Assembly (NCBI GenBank): GCA_014383605.1 | Contig: JACNHM010000279.1 | Coordinates: forward strand, 1-33,667 | Direction: 5' to 3' | Source of the DNA: Chloroflexota bacterium | GTDB lineage: Bacteria > Chloroflexota > Anaerolineae > UBA3071 | DNA: 33,667 nt | In this document: one piece after another, positions 24,465 through 32,178 of the stretch | Layout: each line of letters opens with the position of its first letter | How positions within the stretch are numbered: position 1 is the stretch's first letter | The notes under the pieces: model-generated | What the model was told of the DNA's origin: nothing | Databases searched by the model: none | What the model saw: only the letters and a program-made list of their open reading frames with translations | Made by a program: the position numbers and the translations under genes

Positions 24465-25100
24465 CTAGGCCACGAGCTCTCGGGCCGTGTCCACAGCGCT
24501 GGCTGCGTCCGGCGCGTAAGCATCGGCCCCGATCTGCTCAGCAAAGGCCGCTGTGACCGGCGCTCCGCCCACCATGATCTTGACCGTGTCCCGCAGCCCC
24601 GCCTCCTGCAAGGCCTCGATGGTCGCCTTCATACCAAGCATGGTCGTCGTCAGCAAAGCGGACAAGCCCAGGAGCTGCGGCTGATGCTCCCGCACGGCGG
24701 CCACGAACGTCTCCGGCTTGACGTCCGTCCCCACGTCAATGGTCTCGAAGCCCGCCCCTTCCAGCATCATCTTGACCAGGTTCTTGCCGATGTCGTGCAG
24801 GTCGCCTTTCACCGTGCCGATGAGGTACTTGCCCGCCGAGGGCACATCGTCCTCAGCCAGCAGCGGCCGCAGGATACGCATGCCAGCGTGCATAGCCCGG
24901 GCGGCGATGAGCACCTCGGGCACAAAGAGATCACCGGCCTTGAAATCCTTGCCCACCTCGTCCATGCCGGCGATGAGCCCGCCCTTGAGAACCTCGGACG
25001 GCGACAATCCCTGATCCAACGCTTGTTGGACCAGCCCAGCGACGGATCCGTCGTCACCATTGTACAGATTTGTGGCGATCTTGCCTAGAATCTCTGACAT
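24465..25100 (-). CDS. Corrinoid (cobalamin-binding) methyltransferase protein
   Basis: A 211-residue MtaC/MtbC-like corrinoid protein. The N-terminal helical cap (residues 1-85, with GLSPSEVLKGGLIAGMDEVG and FVPEVLIAARAM) is followed by a B12-binding Rossmann domain. The cobalt-ligand motif DxHxxG is D100-L-H102-D-I-G105, then NLVKMMLEGAGFE, and GGAPVT marks the end of the domain. In known systems such a protein carries a methyl group between a substrate-specific methyltransferase and a URO-D-type methyltransferase. Three URO-D-fold genes lie downstream. ATG 25100 is preceded by AGGAGGGGAG; an in-frame codon at 25148 has no such support. The gene is bracketed by two inverted-repeat elements. 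No reductive activase (RamA-like) is in view. Confidence 0.9.
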   Translation of the reverse strand: MSEILGKIATNLYNGDDGSVAGLVQQALDQGLSPSEVLKGGLIAGMDEVGKDFKAGDLFVPEVLIAARAMHAGMRILRPLLAEDDVPSAGKYLIGTVKGDLHDIGKNLVKMMLEGAGFETIDVGTDVKPETFVAAVREHQPQLLGLSALLTTTMLGMKATIEALQEAGLRDTVKIMVGGAPVTAAFAEQIGADAYAPDAASAVDTARELVA

Positions 25101-25103
25101 GCA

Positions 25104-25113
25104 CTCCCCTCCT
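25104..25113 (-). promoter_or_regulatory. Ribosome binding site deciding the corrinoid gene start
   Basis: AGGAGGGGAG ends 3 bases from ATG 25100, with the AGGAGG core about 7 bases away. It supports 25100 rather than 25148 as the start. Confidence 0.7.
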
Positions 25114-25147
25114 GTGATCTGTTTATTGACTCCCCTGAAAAAGGTCA

Positions 25148-25275
25148 TTCAGCCACGGACACACAGAGGAAAAATCAAGGTGCGACTCAAAGTTGTTCAG
25201 CAGCAAATGCAAAAAACATTGATTTCTTGAGAGAGACCTTAAGAATCCCTGTGCCCTCTGTGCCTCAGTGGCGAG
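25148..25275. repeat. Intergenic inverted-repeat element (GCCAC..ACAGAGG type)
   Basis: AGCCACGGACACACAGAGG at 25151-25169 is matched in reverse complement by the CCTCTGTGCCTCAGTGGC stretch within 25254-25273. Together they form an imperfect inverted repeat around an AT-rich core of about 85 bases. Sequences built on CACAGAGG arms are a familiar dispersed intergenic repeat in uncultured bacteria. It occupies much of the 208-base gap between kinase 3 and the corrinoid gene; the AT-rich core could also hold a promoter for the latter, though I see no clear -35/-10 pair. Confidence 0.65.
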
Positions 25276-25308
25276 TCTGGCAGTTTTTTCAGTGGAGTCT
25301 TCTATCTG

Positions 25309-26457
25309 CTATCTGGACGCCTTGACCCCGCCACGGGTCAGCGCGCGCTTGACTTCCGCCAGCACCGCTTTTTCATCCATCATGGTGATGTCGCCCGGCG
25401 TCTCCTGGACCAGGATGCCGTGCGCCGCGCCCCACTGGACGGCGACTTCCATATCCTCGCCCTTGAGCAAGGCTGCCAGTACGCCGGAGAGAAAGGAATC
25501 GCCGCCGCCGGTGCGGTCGGCGATGGGGATATCGCTGCGCAGCGGTGCCGTGTAGAACTGATCTTCGACCGCGTTGTACAAAACAGCGCCCCAACTGATG
25601 ATGTCAGCATTGCTTGCCGCCCGCCACTGCGTGCCGATCAGGCTCAGGTTCGGAAAGTCATGCGCCACCTGCCGCACGGTTTCCTGGTACGCCGCCAGCC
25701 ACTCGTCGAACGGCGCCTGCGACGAGACCTTGGTTTCGTAGCCGAGCGCGTCGCTGAGGTCCGAGTCGTTGCCGACCAGGAAGCCGAGGTACGGTGCGAT
25801 GGTCTGGTTGATCTCTCGAGCGCGGGCCTTGTTGGACTCGACCTTCGAGCGGTAGTTCAAGTCCGCGGCGACAAACGTGCCGTGCTCGTTGGCCTTCTTC
25901 ACCCCTTCGAGGGCCAGCCCGGCGGAGGTCGGCGAGATCAGGGTGTAGATACCGCCGGTGCTGAAGATCCGCACGCCTTCCTTTCCGAAAAGCGTGTCCC
26001 AATCGATATCGCCCTCGCGCAGCTCGCGCACAGCCGTGTGCGCGCGGTAGTAGAGAGTGTCGGACGGAATCACCCCCTTGCCGACGAAGGTGAAATTCAC
26101 CCCGTTCATCAGAGTCCCCTTCTGATCGGTGGAGAAGCGGGTGCCGTCGTTCTTCGTGTTGAACCAGATGATCTTGCTCGTATCCACGCCGGCGGCCCGC
26201 AGCTGGGTGCGGATGTTGGCGCCGGTGTGGTCGTCCACCAGCGCGGTCAGCACCGCTGCGCGCAGGCCGAAGGTGTAGGCCAGGCCACAGGCGACGTTCG
26301 TCTCACCGCCCCCCTGGAAGATGCGCATCTGCCGTGCCAGAGCCGTGGGCACGTCGAAGGGATCGAAGCGCAGCATCACTTCGCCCAGCGCCACACCGTC
26401 GTAGCGGCATTCTTTAGGCGCCTTGATCTCCTTGTGGGTGACCACTCTGTCAGCCAT
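25309..26457 (-). CDS. PfkB-family sugar kinase, KDG-kinase-like (copy 3)
   Basis: A 382-residue ribokinase-fold kinase that is longer and more diverged than the two at 11266 and 12371. It begins with a leader, then VALGEVMLRFDP and GGGETNVACGLAY in the sugar-binding half. DRTGGGDSFLSG carries the catalytic D320. The GEVMLR opening is typical of KdgK-like kinases. GGAG precedes ATG 26457 by about 9 bases, and the gene lies 3 bases after the stop of the Ldh-family gene, so the two are coupled. It is a third sugar-acid kinase in one island. It probably phosphorylates a 2-keto-3-deoxy acid, or possibly another ketose, formed by the upstream epimerase and dehydrogenases. Confidence 0.85.
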   Translation of the reverse strand: MADRVVTHKEIKAPKECRYDGVALGEVMLRFDPFDVPTALARQMRIFQGGGETNVACGLAYTFGLRAAVLTALVDDHTGANIRTQLRAAGVDTSKIIWFNTKNDGTRFSTDQKGTLMNGVNFTFVGKGVIPSDTLYYRAHTAVRELREGDIDWDTLFGKEGVRIFSTGGIYTLISPTSAGLALEGVKKANEHGTFVAADLNYRSKVESNKARAREINQTIAPYLGFLVGNDSDLSDALGYETKVSSQAPFDEWLAAYQETVRQVAHDFPNLSLIGTQWRAASNADIISWGAVLYNAVEDQFYTAPLRSDIPIADRTGGGDSFLSGVLAALLKGEDMEVAVQWGAAHGILVQETPGDITMMDEKAVLAEVKRALTRGGVKASR

Positions 26458-26460
26458 TGT

Positions 26461-27543
26461 CTATGCTCCGAGACTGAGGTTGAAGTCGAGGGGGTTCAAC
26501 CCGACGTCTGAGGCCAGGCCGCGCAGGCTCGCCGCGACATCCGGCGGCAGAGGGATCCCGTCCGCCAACGCTCTGCTGCGCCGCTCCCATTCCATCTCAC
26601 CGGGGAGATAGATGCGGTCGGCACCCTGGGCCTTGGGTGCGGCCTTGATCTCCCGGATCATGCCGTCCATGCGCCCCTTGAACTCGGAGACCGGCATCAT
26701 GGGTGCCACGTCGATGACGATGAACGCATATCCTCCGTCGGTCGGCTGCGGCGTTTCCGCAACCCAGCTCTTGATCTGGCTCATGATGGACGCTCCTGTA
26801 AGCACCCCGGTCAGCACCTCGACCAGGACCGCCAGGCCGTAGCCCTTGTGGCCCGCCATTGGCAACGCAGCGCCTCTCTCGGGATACTGGCTCGGGTCCG
26901 TGGTCGGCATCCCCTCGTCGTCGACCAGCCAGTTGTCAGGGATGCGCTGGCCCAGCGCTTTGGCCGCGAAGATCTTGGTTGCCGCGACGGTGCTGGTAGC
27001 GATATCCAGGAACACCGCGGGCTCTTCGCCCGCAGGTACCGCGTAGGCAATCGGATTGGTGCCAAGGACCTTGCCGCGCGCTCCCGGCACGGTCATGCAC
27101 GGGTCCACGTTACACATCGAGAGCCCGATCATGTCCTCCTTCATGGCCATGTTAGCGTAGAACCCAGCGGCGCCGAAATGGCTAGCATGGCGCACTCCGA
27201 CGAAGCCTATGCCGCATGCTTTCGCCTTGCCAATGGCCAGCTTCATCGCCCGGTACGCCACAGCAGGCGGCATGGCGTCATGGGCATCGATCATCGCCCA
27301 CGCCGGACCTTCAGCTTCCACCTCGGCCGAAGCGGTAGGATCTATGCGGCCAGCGCGGACGTTCTTGAGCAAACCACGCAGCTGCCGGGTGCCATGTGTA
27401 TAGGTCCCCAGGGTGTCGGTCGTCACCAGCACCTCGGCTGTAAGCCGAGCGTCCTCCTTGTTGAGGCCAGATATGCGCATCGCTTCCATGCAGAACGCTG
27501 CAAGATCTTGCGGCGCGACTCTGGCGCTAGTCAATGGTGTCAT
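26461..27543 (-). CDS. Ldh-family (malate/L-lactate/2,3-diketogulonate-type) NAD(P)-dependent oxidoreductase
   Basis: A 360-residue member of the Ldh2/MDH2 family, unrelated to classical lactate dehydrogenase. Conserved parts include TLGTYTHGTRQL (H50), VRHASHFGAAGFYA with the catalytic His H122, GTNPIAYAVPAG, DIATSTVAATK and MAGHKGYGLAVLVEVL. Family members reduce or oxidise 2-oxo or 2-hydroxy acids such as 2,3-diketogulonate, ureidoglycolate or sulfolactate. I chose ATG 27543, which follows AAGGAA; a TTG at 27561 would add six residues. The gene is 21 bases downstream of the second epoxide hydrolase and 3 bases from kinase 3. Oxidation of a sugar-derived hydroxyacid before phosphorylation is a plausible role. 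Confidence 0.88.
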   Translation of the reverse strand: MTPLTSARVAPQDLAAFCMEAMRISGLNKEDARLTAEVLVTTDTLGTYTHGTRQLRGLLKNVRAGRIDPTASAEVEAEGPAWAMIDAHDAMPPAVAYRAMKLAIGKAKACGIGFVGVRHASHFGAAGFYANMAMKEDMIGLSMCNVDPCMTVPGARGKVLGTNPIAYAVPAGEEPAVFLDIATSTVAATKIFAAKALGQRIPDNWLVDDEGMPTTDPSQYPERGAALPMAGHKGYGLAVLVEVLTGVLTGASIMSQIKSWVAETPQPTDGGYAFIVIDVAPMMPVSEFKGRMDGMIREIKAAPKAQGADRIYLPGEMEWERRSRALADGIPLPPDVAASLRGLASDVGLNPLDFNLSLGA

Positions 27544-27564
27544 CTCAATGATTCCTTCCAAGTG

Positions 27565-28782
27565 TTATCCCCGCTTCCTGAGACGGCGGAAAAACCTGCG
27601 CAGGTCGTCGGCCATCTCCTCGGCCCTTTCGTAGATCGCAAAATGGCCGCCCTTCGGAAACTCGGTGAATTGCACTACGTTGTAGTATTTCTCGGCTCGC
27701 TTGCGGACGATAGGTGCCAGCTCGTGGGGGTACGCTGCGACTGCGGTCGGCACCTCGATTCGCTCACCCGGCTGCAATTCCCAAGGATTGTAGTAGGACT
27801 CGCTATAGATCCGGATGGCTGACCAGAACGAATTGGTGACCCAGTAGAGCATCACGTTGGTGATGATCATATCCCTGGAAAAGAGCGTCTCGAAATCGTC
27901 GTCCCAGCCGCTCCAGGCCCGCCACTTCTCGATCATCCATGCCGCCATCCCTGCCGGCGAGTCAGTGATGGCATAGGAGAGCGTCTGTGGCCGGGTCATC
28001 TGGAGATGGGCGTAGGCGCCTTCGTCGATCCAGTACCGCTCGACATTCTTCCAGTATCGCAGCATCTCCGGGGCCGCAGGCTTCAGGGGGGCCCATTTCA
28101 TGCCCAGGCCCCTGAGGAGATCCGGATCCTTTTCTTCCGGCGATCGCTCGTCGCAAATGCGTGGGAACAGGCAGTTCAAGTGGATGCCGATCAGATGGTC
28201 GGGTCGCAGGAATCCGTAGGGTGCCGTGATGAAACCGCCCCAGTCGCCGCCCTCGATGCCGTACCGCCGGTAGCCCAGCCCTTCGGTCATCAGCTTGTCG
28301 TAGCAATCAGGATGATGCTGAAACCCGAAACCTAGCTCGCTTGGCGGGTCCGAGAATCCGAAGCCGATCAGCGACGGCACCACCACCGTGAACGCATCCT
28401 CGGGATTGCCGCCGTGGGCCGCAGGATCGGTAAGCATCGGTATGATCTTGAGCAGCATGGTGAAGGACCAGGGATAGCCGTGCATCATGAATAGTGGCAC
28501 CGGATCGGGACCCTTGCCCTCTTCATAGACAAAATGGATGCCCAACCCATCCACATCTGCCTTGAAGTGCGCGAACCGGTTCAGTCGCGCCTCCTCCCTG
28601 CGCCAGTCATACTCATTCAGCCAGTACTCAACGAGCTCCTTCATGTAGGCCAGATCCGTCCCGCGCTGCCATCCAGTGCCCGGGATTTCACCCGGCCAGC
28701 GTGTGCGTTGGAGCCGCTCCTGTAGGTCGTCCAGCACCGTTTGCGGGACTTGCACCTTCATTGGGGAGATGGTGATCGCCAT
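27565..28782 (-). CDS. Epoxide hydrolase-family alpha/beta hydrolase (EHN domain), copy 2
   Basis: A 405-residue paralogue of the protein at 5563-6765. EHN segment residues 1-80 contain WPGEIPGTGW and LVEYWLNEYDWRREEARLNRF. HGYPW lies at 101-105, GGDWGG holds the predicted nucleophile D180, and GGHFA holds H380. Intervening blocks such as GLGYRRYG, SPAGMAAWMIEKWRAW and NVMLYW are shared with copy 1. GGAG is about 9 bases before ATG 28782. The two copies lie 21 kb apart in otherwise unrelated sub-operons, so both seem useful to the pathway. The reaction is formally epoxide hydrolysis, but the natural substrate is unknown. Confidence 0.87.
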   Translation of the reverse strand: MAITISPMKVQVPQTVLDDLQERLQRTRWPGEIPGTGWQRGTDLAYMKELVEYWLNEYDWRREEARLNRFAHFKADVDGLGIHFVYEEGKGPDPVPLFMMHGYPWSFTMLLKIIPMLTDPAAHGGNPEDAFTVVVPSLIGFGFSDPPSELGFGFQHHPDCYDKLMTEGLGYRRYGIEGGDWGGFITAPYGFLRPDHLIGIHLNCLFPRICDERSPEEKDPDLLRGLGMKWAPLKPAAPEMLRYWKNVERYWIDEGAYAHLQMTRPQTLSYAITDSPAGMAAWMIEKWRAWSGWDDDFETLFSRDMIITNVMLYWVTNSFWSAIRIYSESYYNPWELQPGERIEVPTAVAAYPHELAPIVRKRAEKYYNVVQFTEFPKGGHFAIYERAEEMADDLRRFFRRLRKRG

Positions 28783-28798
28783 GCTTTGACTTCTCCGC

Positions 28799-29584
28799 CT
28801 ACCAGATGGTCGTCCCTCCGTCCATCACGACCAGGCTGCCGGTCATGAAAGACGAAGCCGGTGAGGCCAGGAAGACCACGAGGCCTTTGATCTCCTCTTC
28901 TTCCCCGTAACGTTTCATCGGCGTGTTGGCGATGATCCGCTCCACAATCTCCGGGTATTGCCGGCTCGCTGCGGTCTGAGCGGTGAGCATGGTGCCGGGC
29001 GCGATGGCGTTGGCCCGGATGCCATAAGGCGCCCAATCGGCGGCCATGCCGCGGGTCAGTTGGGCGATGCCGGCCTTCGCCACGCAGTACGGCACGTTGT
29101 GGCGCGGCGCGATGTTGCTGATCACCAGTGCGTTGATCGAAGCCATGTTGATGATGACACCGCCACCGCCGCGGGCGATCATATGCCGCGCCACCCGTTT
29201 GCCGAAGTAGAACATGGACGACAGGTTGGTGTCGATCATGAGCCGCCACGCGTCATCGGGCTCCTCGTCCAACGCCAGTCCGTCCGAGGGCATGCCCGCG
29301 TTGTTCACCAGGATGTCGATCTTCCCCAGGTGCTCGACGACTTGCCCGACGAACGCCTCAATCTCGTCGACGCGGGTCACGTCCACCCTGCCGAAGAAGG
29401 ACCGGCGCCCGAGCGCCGCCAGTTCGGTTGCGACCCGCTGCCCATCTTCTTCCAGTAGATCGCAGATCGCCACGTCCGCGTCGGCCTCAGCCAGCGCCAA
29501 CGCCATCTGCCGCCCCAGCCCGCGCGCTCCGCCGGTGACGATGGCGACCTGGCCGGTGAGATTGAAAAGGTCGAGTACGCTCAT
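28799..29584 (-). CDS. SDR family oxidoreductase (complete catalytic set)
   Basis: A 261-residue classical SDR. TGGARGLG (17-24) binds NAD(P), NNAG lies at 94-97, and the catalytic residues S149, Y166 and K170 (YCVAK) are all present. The C-terminus FMTGSLVVMDGG is typical of gluconate 5-dehydrogenase/2-deoxygluconate dehydrogenase-like SDRs. The start at ATG 29584 overlaps the transaldolase stop as ATGA, so translation is coupled; longer readings through the transaldolase gene have no family match. It probably oxidises a sugar or sugar acid in the cytoplasm. The contrast with the lysine-less SDR at 23516 is notable. Confidence 0.88.
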   Translation of the reverse strand: MSVLDLFNLTGQVAIVTGGARGLGRQMALALAEADADVAICDLLEEDGQRVATELAALGRRSFFGRVDVTRVDEIEAFVGQVVEHLGKIDILVNNAGMPSDGLALDEEPDDAWRLMIDTNLSSMFYFGKRVARHMIARGGGGVIINMASINALVISNIAPRHNVPYCVAKAGIAQLTRGMAADWAPYGIRANAIAPGTMLTAQTAASRQYPEIVERIIANTPMKRYGEEEEIKGLVVFLASPASSFMTGSLVVMDGGTTIW

Positions 29585-30255
29585 GGCAGCTCCGGCCAAG
29601 TCTTGTCCCCAAACACGCCTCGCCAGCTCTTCAGGAACCCATTCATCCGTTGCTCGGTGAAGGAGTGCTCGTAGAGCAGGCGCATGAATTCCATCCGCAT
29701 GGTGCAGATGTCGGCCCCGGCCACGGCGATCTCGCCGAACAGCCGCGGGTAGCGGCCGCAGGCGAGGATCTTCGTCTTGAAGCCGTAGTTGGTGTAGATC
29801 TTGCGTACCGGCGCGATCATGTCGTGCGCCGTGTCCTCTGCCTGATCCAGCGGGCCGTTGAAGATGGCCGCAATGTCTGCGCCTGCCTTTCCTGCCAGGT
29901 ATGCCTGTGCAATGGACGCGATCGCGGTCACTGCCAGCCCCAGGTCTGGCAGCTCTCGTTTGAGCTGCTGGAGCGCCTGGAGGCCAGCGATGCTGGCCGG
30001 CAGCTTGACGATTATCCGGTCGGAGAAGGCGTGCAGCCAACGTGCCTGGCGGATCATCGTGTCCGGGTCGTGCCAGCCGATGACTTGCACCAGCACCGGC
30101 CCCGGCGAGGCGTCTACGATCCCGCGCAACGTCTTCTCCATGTCCGGCCCGGCGGCGGAGATTAAGCCCGGGTTGGTCGTGACGCCCGAAAGCAGGCCCC
30201 ACCCTCGCGCCTCCAGAATCTCCTGGGGGTTGGAACTGTCGAGAAAGAGCTTCAT
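29581..30255 (-). CDS. Transaldolase / fructose-6-phosphate aldolase-like protein
   Basis: A 224-residue small (TalC/FSA-type) transaldolase. The Schiff-base lysine is K84 in RIIVKLPAS. VTTNPGLI near 25-32 and FNGPLDQAED in the later barrel are typical. Length matches the 210-225 of FSA and small transaldolases. The sequence diverges after residue 150 (KTKILACGRYPRLFGEIAVAGADICTM), so either dihydroxyacetone transfer or direct aldol cleavage is possible. ATG 30255 has GGAGT 9 bases upstream, lying in a short direct repeat of the end of the previous gene. It overlaps the SDR start by ATGA. A role in rearranging or cleaving a ketose phosphate fits the neighbourhood. Confidence 0.85.
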   Translation of the reverse strand: MKLFLDSSNPQEILEARGWGLLSGVTTNPGLISAAGPDMEKTLRGIVDASPGPVLVQVIGWHDPDTMIRQARWLHAFSDRIIVKLPASIAGLQALQQLKRELPDLGLAVTAIASIAQAYLAGKAGADIAAIFNGPLDQAEDTAHDMIAPVRKIYTNYGFKTKILACGRYPRLFGEIAVAGADICTMRMEFMRLLYEHSFTEQRMNGFLKSWRGVFGDKTWPELP

Positions 30256-30260
30256 GATGG

Positions 30261-30357
30261 TCTACTCCGTTGTTTCTTGGAACGGAGCAAAGGCTCTAGC
30301 CGGTTATCGTCAGCCCCAACATCTTTCCGGCTGAAGGCTCTACTCCGCATTTCTTGG
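30261..30357. repeat. Short direct repeat around the UxaE stop and transaldolase RBS
   Basis: TCTACTCCGTTGTTTCTTGG at 30261-30280 recurs as TCTACTCCGCATTTCTTGG at 30339-30357; AAGGCTCTA also recurs nearby. One copy forms the end of the UxaE-like gene and the other supplies the ribosome binding site of the transaldolase, so the intergenic piece looks like a small duplication. Confidence 0.55.
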
Positions 30358-32178
30358 ATTTGTCGACCGCGCGAACAGATCGTCCGCCAGCTCTAACAAA
30401 TACTTAACGATGCACTGCTTGTGCGCCCGATAGAACGCCGGCGACAGGTCATAGAACTCCTCGCGGCAGATGAATTGCCCGTCGGCGTCCCGTCGGCCGA
30501 CGAACGCGAAGCTGAAGTAATGGAACACTTCATCGTGCGGCGATGGCGTGCCAGGGTCGGACCTCCGGATGCACTCGGATGCGAACGCGGAGCCGCCCGT
30601 GGCCTCGCGCCGCGCGTAGGCCAACGCATCCTCCCACCAGCGCCTGAACAGGTCGGGATGGTACTCGGCCAACACTTCGGCGAACAGCAGTTGCAGGTTG
30701 GGCGAGACCTTGAAGTGGGTGCGCCCCTGCGTCGCCCGGCCGATGGCCTGCCGCGTCGCCGCGCTCAGGTCGTCACCCGAGTGGAAGTCGGCCATGACCC
30801 CGAATTCCTCGGCAATCCGGCACAGCCGGCGGGCACGCGCCTCGAAGCCGGGCAACCCATCGGCCCCGCGGTAGTCCGTCCCCTTTTCCACGCCGAAGTT
30901 GGGCGCGACGTGTGTCAACGGGATGCCGCGACGTTGCGCCTCCGACAGCACGAAGATCAGTTCCGTCTCCGAGGTCAGACAGTCGAAGGTGGGCACATCG
31001 TTCGGGTGCTCATCGATGCTCAATTCGAGGTCGAAGAGCAAGCCGGACTTGAGACCGCAGATGTGCTCATACAGCTTCTCGACCGCGTCCAACGCGACCC
31101 AGTACTCGCCGACCAGCCGGCCCAGCTCTGCGTCATCGGGACGATAATCGAAGTCGCCGATCCGCCATCGCTGCCGGTGATACGCGAGCAGATCTCGGCG
31201 GTGAGCCGGGTCCGGGATCTTGGCTTCGAGGAAAGCCACGCCTGCTGCTCCGCCCGCCGACAACGCCGCGTAGTCCAGCACGTCCGATACGTCCAGCGTG
31301 TAGAACGAGTAGTAGCGCGTCGAATCCAACATGCGCTTGGCGCGGGCTAGCCCATCCGAGCCGCGCTTGACCTGGATGTGGTCTGCGTCGGCGCCGTAGA
31401 GGAGGGCGTCCTTCGACTGTGCCCAGCTGCGCTCAGGATGCGAGCCATGCTTGAGGGCGTCAAGCACGCCCGCCACCCACAAGCCCCCGAACGAGCTACC
31501 GGTGTACCCCGTCTCGATGGTGCCGAAGCCGAAGGCGATGTTTTTCTCGGCCGGCCGGCCTTCGAGCAGCGTCTCCAGGAAGTTCAGCTCGCGCACGGAA
31601 TTCTGGATCGCGTTGGCCGCAGAGCCGCGCTTCGCCATCGCTTCCCAGATCGCCGGCCACACCGCGGTGGTCATGCGCGTGCCGATGCCCAGCCGCGGCA
31701 CCGGCCCCAACGCACGCGGCCCTTTGTCCGGCGCGAGGGTGCGGAAGAAACGGTCGATGACCGGGGCATCGGTGGGGTACAGCGCAAGCACGCCAGATGG
31801 CGGAAGGTCAGGGGCTGATGGCGTTGCCGGAGCCGCTCCGGCTAGCGCCTTGCTCCCGACAGGCGATCCGAGCGGGACATCGTTTGCTTGCGGGCCGATA
31901 GCCAGGAACACCTGTTGCCCATCCGACAGGCCAGCCAGGCAAACCAACGTGTCACCGTGCCAAGCGCAAGACGGCGCGTAGGGCGTCAGGTCGCTGTTGG
32001 CAGGCAAGGGCGCACCACGCGCTGCGGCTTCCACCAGCGCCAGCCAGTCGCCATCAGCGACGGCCTGGACTGCGGTCCAGGCAGCCTCTCGATCCCAGGT
32101 TGCCGTGTCCAGAACACCCGGACTCAGCGCGGGGTCAATCTCAAGTCTGCCGAACTTTCTCCGCTTTCTCGTTTCCAT
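30340..32178 (-). CDS. UxaE-like tagaturonate/fructuronate epimerase family protein
   Basis: A 612-residue cytoplasmic protein. The C-terminal two-thirds resembles the UxaE family, which interconverts D-tagaturonate and D-fructuronate with a metal. The stretches I use are GFGTIETGYTGSSFGG, GADADHIQVKRG, THVAPNFGVEKGTDYRG (about 420-437), DFHSGDD (H466) and THFKVSPNLQLLFAEVL (H488). UxaE proteins are usually about 480-500 residues, so this one is long. A Pro/Ala-rich linker (about 95-135, ATPSAPDLPPSG) divides an extra N-terminal part. ATG 32178 has AGAGG 6 bases upstream, and the start lies 38 bases inside the end of the alcohol dehydrogenase gene. Substrate assignment is tentative, but a uronate epimerase fits KDG kinases and KDPG aldolase. 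Confidence 0.6.
   Translation of the reverse strand: METRKRRKFGRLEIDPALSPGVLDTATWDREAAWTAVQAVADGDWLALVEAAARGAPLPANSDLTPYAPSCAWHGDTLVCLAGLSDGQQVFLAIGPQANDVPLGSPVGSKALAGAAPATPSAPDLPPSGVLALYPTDAPVIDRFFRTLAPDKGPRALGPVPRLGIGTRMTTAVWPAIWEAMAKRGSAANAIQNSVRELNFLETLLEGRPAEKNIAFGFGTIETGYTGSSFGGLWVAGVLDALKHGSHPERSWAQSKDALLYGADADHIQVKRGSDGLARAKRMLDSTRYYSFYTLDVSDVLDYAALSAGGAAGVAFLEAKIPDPAHRRDLLAYHRQRWRIGDFDYRPDDAELGRLVGEYWVALDAVEKLYEHICGLKSGLLFDLELSIDEHPNDVPTFDCLTSETELIFVLSEAQRRGIPLTHVAPNFGVEKGTDYRGADGLPGFEARARRLCRIAEEFGVMADFHSGDDLSAATRQAIGRATQGRTHFKVSPNLQLLFAEVLAEYHPDLFRRWWEDALAYARREATGGSAFASECIRRSDPGTPSPHDEVFHYFSFAFVGRRDADGQFICREEFYDLSPAFYRAHKQCIVKYLLELADDLFARSTNPRNAE

Noticed and set aside
24356..25275. 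The two inverted repeats as a CRISPR or a composite transposon
   Set aside because: The two elements differ in sequence, no spacer array is present and no transposase gene lies between or near them.
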